Part shown: piece after piece, positions 14,075 to 16,996 of the stretch
Layout of the letters: each line of letters opens with the position of its first letter
Position numbering within the stretch: position 1 is the first letter of the stretch
Origin: Sphingomonadaceae bacterium
GTDB taxonomy: Bacteria; Pseudomonadota; Alphaproteobacteria; Sphingomonadales; Sphingomonadaceae
Direction of reading: 5' to 3'
Assembly: GCA_016742125.1 (NCBI GenBank)
Contig: JACVCM010000069.1
Coordinates: 1 to 16,996, forward strand
DNA: 16,996 nucleotides
Translations under genes and position numbers: made by a program
Notes under the pieces: generated by a model
Database searches by the model: none
Told to the model about the DNA's origin: nothing
What the model saw: only the letters and a program-made list of their open reading frames with translations

Positions 14075-14719
14075 TCAGTCGACGATCGCTTTGATTGCGT
14101 CTGTCACATCGGCGATGGATGCCATGCCGTCTACGCGGCTTACCAAGCCACGCGTGTCATAAATGGGCAGGATCGGCTCTGTCTTCGCCCGATATTCGGC
14201 CATTCGTGTACGAACTGTTTGTTCATTGTCATCGGGACGCCGTTTGAACTCCATCGATCCGCATTTGTTGCAAACCCCGTCAATTTTGGGCTGCTTGAAC
14301 CTGTCGTGATAGCCTTCCCCGCAGTTGGCGCAGGTGTAACGGCCGACGATGCGCTCAACCAGAGCGTCTTCATCGACGACGAGCTCAATCACGTGATCGA
14401 GCGTGCGACCGCGCGACGACAAGAGTCCGTCGAGCAGCTCCGCTTGCGGTGCGGTACGCGGATAGCCGTCGAATATCAGGCCCTTTTCTGCGGGAATTGC
14501 ATCCATATGCTCGCCGAGGATTTCGGCCATCAGTTCATCGGGAAACAGCTTGCCCGCCTTCATGATCTCATCGGCCATCTTGCCGACTTCGGTTCCGGCT
14601 TTCACCGCCGCGCGCAGGATGTCGCCGGTGGAAAGCTGTACCATCCCGTAAGTATCGACCAGAAAGGCGGCCTGGGTGCCTTTGCCCGCACCCGGTGGGC
14701 CCAAAAGGATGATATTCAT
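14075..14719 (-). CDS. adk: adenylate kinase with four-cysteine lid
   Basis: A 214-residue cytoplasmic enzyme catalysing AMP + ATP to 2 ADP. The P-loop GPPGAGKGT (7-15), the AMP-site LSTGDILRAAV (29-39) and DGYPRT (84-89) are present. The lid holds CANC (Cys130, Cys133) and CNKC (Cys150, Cys153), a zinc-binding set seen in Gram-positive and some alphaproteobacterial enzymes but absent from E. coli Adk. AGGGGAA precedes the ATG. It follows secY by 36 bases, the standard order, but is followed by the inserted SRPBCC-rimB-rimK group rather than rpsM. Confidence 0.97.
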   Translation of the reverse strand: MNIILLGPPGAGKGTQAAFLVDTYGMVQLSTGDILRAAVKAGTEVGKMADEIMKAGKLFPDELMAEILGEHMDAIPAEKGLIFDGYPRTAPQAELLDGLLSSRGRTLDHVIELVVDEDALVERIVGRYTCANCGEGYHDRFKQPKIDGVCNKCGSMEFKRRPDDNEQTVRTRMAEYRAKTEPILPIYDTRGLVSRVDGMASIADVTDAIKAIVD

Positions 14720-14755
14720 GAAACGCTTCCCCTAACCCGTTTCAGTGTCGCGTCC

Positions 14756-16132
14756 TTAGCGGGCGCGTCCACCCTTCAGCTTCGCCTTTTTCAACAAGTC
14801 GCCATATTGGTGCGCCAGCAAATGGCTCTGGATCTGTGAAATCGTGTCGATGGTGACGTTGACCAGAATGAGCAAGCTCGTGCCGCCTATGGCAAAGAAT
14901 TGCTGCTGCCCGGTCTGCGCCATGACATAATCTGGCAGCAGGCAGACCAGTGTCAGATAGGCTGCGCCCAGCACCGTGATGCGCGTCAGCACATAATCCA
15001 GATAGGTCTCGGTATTCTTGCCCGGACGAATACCCGGAATGAAGCCACCGGCCTTTTTCAGATTCTCCGAGGTTTCTTCCGGATTGAATACAACCGCGGT
15101 GTAGAAGAAGCAGAAGAAGATGATCCCGAGGCCATAGAGCAGCAAATAGACCGGCTGCCCGTGCGCCAGATACTGGTTCAGCGTAATGACGAAATCGCCC
15201 ATCGTACTCTCGCCTGCGACCTGGTTTCCGCCTAATTGCGTAATCGTAATCGGCAAGAGGAGCAGCGACGATGCAAAGATCGGCGGGATGACGCCTGCGG
15301 TATTGATCTTGAGCGGCAAATGGCTGCGGTCGGCCTGCATCATGCCGCGCTGCGTTGCGCGCTTCGGATATTGGATCAGCACCCGCCGCTGGCCACGCTC
15401 CATGAAGCAGATGAGCAAGGTCAGCACTACGAACATGGCGAAGAATCCGACAATCACAAAGCCGCTGATAGAACCGGTGCGCCCGCCTTCGAGCAACTGC
15501 GCGAAAAGCCGGGGCATCTGTGCGACAATACCCGCCATGATGATCAGCGAAATACCGTTGCCGATACCGCGCGAGGTAATTTGTTCGCCGAGCCACATCA
15601 GGAACATCGTTCCGCCGATAAGGCTGATAGTGGCGACAATCCGGAACATCAGGCCGGGTTCGACGACCGCACCAATGCCATTGGCCGCTGCCAGACTTTC
15701 AAGACCCGCAGCAAGGAAATAGCCCTGCAAAGCCGTCAGGAAAACCGTTCCGTAACGGGTATATTGGTTGAGTTTCTTGCGCCCGCTTTCGCCCTCTTTC
15801 TTGATCGCCGCCAATGTGGGCGACAGCGAGGCTGCGAGCTGCACGACGATCGACGCCGTGATGTAGGGCATGACACCAAGCGCAATCAGACTCATGCGCT
15901 CAAGGCTGCCGCCCGAGAAGGTATTGAAAATATCGAGCACGCCGCCAGCTGCGTTATTGGCATAGAGCGCAGCCTGCGCCACCGGATCGACACCCGGTAG
16001 CGGCACGAAGCTGAGCATACGGAAAATGATGAGTGCGCCTATGGTGAACCAGATGCGGTTCTTAAGCTCTGTTGCCTGCCCGAACTTCGATAGATTGAGG
16101 TTCGAGGCCATTTGGTCGGCCCGAGATGCCAT
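14756..16132 (-). CDS. secY: protein translocase subunit SecY
   Basis: The 458-residue channel subunit of the Sec translocon in the inner membrane, partner of SecE, SecG and SecA. Ten membrane segments are apparent. FVPLPGVDP and GVMPYITASIVVQLAASL (plug and TM2 region), EQITSRGIGNGISLIIMAGI (TM5 region), ERGQRRVLIQYPKR (cytoplasmic loop C5) and FNPEETSENLKKAGGFIPGI (C6) are diagnostic. ATG 16132 is chosen: AAGGAAG lies about 6 bases upstream and the sequence MASRADQMASN is family-like. The open frame extends 22 codons further upstream without SecY similarity. The 170-base gap to rplO contains a hairpin. Confidence 0.97.
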   Translation of the reverse strand: MASRADQMASNLNLSKFGQATELKNRIWFTIGALIIFRMLSFVPLPGVDPVAQAALYANNAAGGVLDIFNTFSGGSLERMSLIALGVMPYITASIVVQLAASLSPTLAAIKKEGESGRKKLNQYTRYGTVFLTALQGYFLAAGLESLAAANGIGAVVEPGLMFRIVATISLIGGTMFLMWLGEQITSRGIGNGISLIIMAGIVAQMPRLFAQLLEGGRTGSISGFVIVGFFAMFVVLTLLICFMERGQRRVLIQYPKRATQRGMMQADRSHLPLKINTAGVIPPIFASSLLLLPITITQLGGNQVAGESTMGDFVITLNQYLAHGQPVYLLLYGLGIIFFCFFYTAVVFNPEETSENLKKAGGFIPGIRPGKNTETYLDYVLTRITVLGAAYLTLVCLLPDYVMAQTGQQQFFAIGGTSLLILVNVTIDTISQIQSHLLAHQYGDLLKKAKLKGGRAR

Positions 16133-16236
16133 GATGTACTTCCTTAGTTTCGGATCAAAGCGTCGCCCCACTCCCTGCGAACCGCCACTCAACCCCAAAT
16201 ATTGCCTGACATCCGCCGGATACCCCCAGAAATGTC

Positions 16237-16269
16237 AAACCCCGCCAGCCCATATCGGGAAGCGGGGCT
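16237..16269 (-). other. GC-rich hairpin in the rplO-secY gap
   Basis: In minus-strand RNA CCCCGC (16267-16262) pairs with GCGGGG (16245-16240), with an inner CCC/GGG stem around GAUAU and a small internal loop. UUU follows, then GACAUUU. It may be a weak attenuator or processing site. The TTGACA overlapping its 3' edge (16238-16233) has no -10 box at proper distance. Confidence 0.4.
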
Positions 16270-16302
16270 GCCATGACAAGAGCGAAGTCGCCGCCGCCTG
16301 TC

Positions 16303-16827
16303 TTATTTCTTGGCTTCGGTCTTCTTGGCCGAAGATTTTTTCGCCGCAGCCTTTTCCGAAGCCGGGGTCCTGCTCAGGATCTCGACCTTGCCGCCAGCCT
16401 TCTCGACCGCCTCAACCGCAGCCTTGGAAGCGCCCGCGACCGAGAAGTTGACCTTTGTGGTCAATTCACCCTTGGCCAGCAGGCGGACACCGTCCTTGCC
16501 GCCACGTGCCAGGCCAGCGGCCTTGAGTGCCGCGTGGTCGACGGTGTTCTTGATGTCGATTTTCTTGGCATCGATGAACTTCTGGATCATGCCCAGATTC
16601 ACTTCGGCGTAGTCCTTGGCAAAGATATTGTTGAAGCCCCGTTTCGGGATACGCATGTGAAGGGGCATCTGGCCGCCTTCAAAGCCATTGATGCTAACGC
16701 CCGAACGGCTGGTCTGGCCCTTTTGGCCACGGCCAGAAGTCTTACCTTTGCCCGAACCGATACCACGGCCAACGCGCATACGCCGGTGACGTGCGCCTTC
16801 ATTATCTTTGATGTCGTTCAGTTTCAT
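16303..16827 (-). CDS. rplO: 50S ribosomal protein L15
   Basis: A large-subunit protein of 174 residues from ATG 16827. MKLNDIKDNEGARHRRMRVG, GRGIGSGKGKTSGRGQKGQ and FEGGQMPLHMRIPKRGF are classic L15. After the core it carries an Ala/Lys tail (EKAAAKKSSAKKTEAKK), longer than in E. coli (144 residues) and common in this group. The in-frame GTG at 16836 is a possible earlier start but would precede the conserved MKLN. It follows rpmD by 40 bases. Confidence 0.97.
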   Translation of the reverse strand: MKLNDIKDNEGARHRRMRVGRGIGSGKGKTSGRGQKGQTSRSGVSINGFEGGQMPLHMRIPKRGFNNIFAKDYAEVNLGMIQKFIDAKKIDIKNTVDHAALKAAGLARGGKDGVRLLAKGELTTKVNFSVAGASKAAVEAVEKAGGKVEILSRTPASEKAAAKKSSAKKTEAKK

Positions 16828-16867
16828 GTCTTGCACTCGCTTTCGCTTTAATTCGCGCTAATGGAAT

Positions 16868-16996
16868 TCAGTCCTGGATCTGGACCATGTGCCGAACTGT
16901 GCGGATCATGCCGCGCACTTCGGGGGTGTATTCGATTTCGACAACGCGGTTCAACTTGTCGAGGCCAAGGCCTTTCAAGGTCGCGCGCTGCGAGGC
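16868..16996 (-). CDS. rpmD: 50S ribosomal protein L30, 5' part missing
   Basis: The last 42 residues of L30 run in from the window edge and end in TGA at 16870-16868. QRATLKGLGLDKLNRVVEI and TPEVRGMIRTVRHMVQIQD match the L30 core and C-terminus. About 15-20 N-terminal residues lie outside the window. Its place before rplO is the normal spc operon order. Confidence 0.95.
   Translation of the reverse strand, partial: ASQRATLKGLGLDKLNRVVEIEYTPEVRGMIRTVRHMVQIQD

Noticed and set aside
14742..15596. 284-codon minus-strand frame inside secY
   Set aside because: It is an out-of-frame shadow of the SecY gene with Arg/His-rich composition and no family features.
16210..16238. Promoter for secY using TTGACA at 16238-16233
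   Set aside because: No acceptable -10 hexamer lies 16-18 bases downstream; the box may be chance next to the hairpin.

Overview
The window looks like a piece of an alphaproteobacterial chromosome, most likely from the Sphingomonadales. The basis is the high-GC coding style, the gene order rpmD-rplO-secY-adk ... rpsM-rpsK-rpoA-rplQ, a cysteine-type adenylate kinase lid, and several small secreted proteins of kinds common in sphingomonads. The genus cannot be fixed from sequence alone.

Left region (1-3860) is accessory. It holds, on the minus strand, a RarD-type transporter cut by the window start and a small membrane protein that overlaps its 5' end. On the plus strand are two tandem paralogous glycine-zipper proteins, a strong intrinsic terminator, and a GNAT acetyltransferase. 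Two further paralogous signal-peptide proteins rich in Asp, Arg and Tyr follow on the minus strand.

Middle region (3990-9078). On the minus strand, a membrane-bound winged-helix regulator (8443) is followed 4 bases later by a secreted prolyl oligopeptidase and then by a Ca2+/H+ antiporter of the ChaA family, probably as one transcription unit. Facing away from the regulator is a four- to six-span membrane protein. Three copies of CGCTCAT lie in the divergent gap and may be an operator. The regulator's last ~30 codons follow a T6 run and use codons rare for this genome, so its 3' end is suspect.

Right region (9085-16996) is the end of the spc/alpha ribosomal protein cluster on the minus strand, in transcription order: rpmD (partial), rplO, secY, adk, an exported SRPBCC protein, a RimB-type protease, rimK, rpsM, rpsK, rpoA, rplQ, terminator. 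The three genes between adk and rpsM are an insertion into a normally compact cluster. RimK and RimB are known elsewhere as a glutamate-ligase/protease pair acting on ribosomal protein S6, so the insertion puts ribosome-modifying genes inside the ribosomal operon. A likely new promoter with an ideal -35 box sits between rimK and rpsM. It would give rpsM (TTG start), rpsK, rpoA and rplQ their own transcript. Between rpoA and rplQ lies a block of about 180 bases made of six successive perfect hairpins, a repeat element of REP/MITE type.

No rRNA, tRNA, CRISPR array, insertion sequence with transposase, or prophage gene was seen. No gene-free stretch exceeds 300 bases; the longest (9564-9828) holds the hairpin block.
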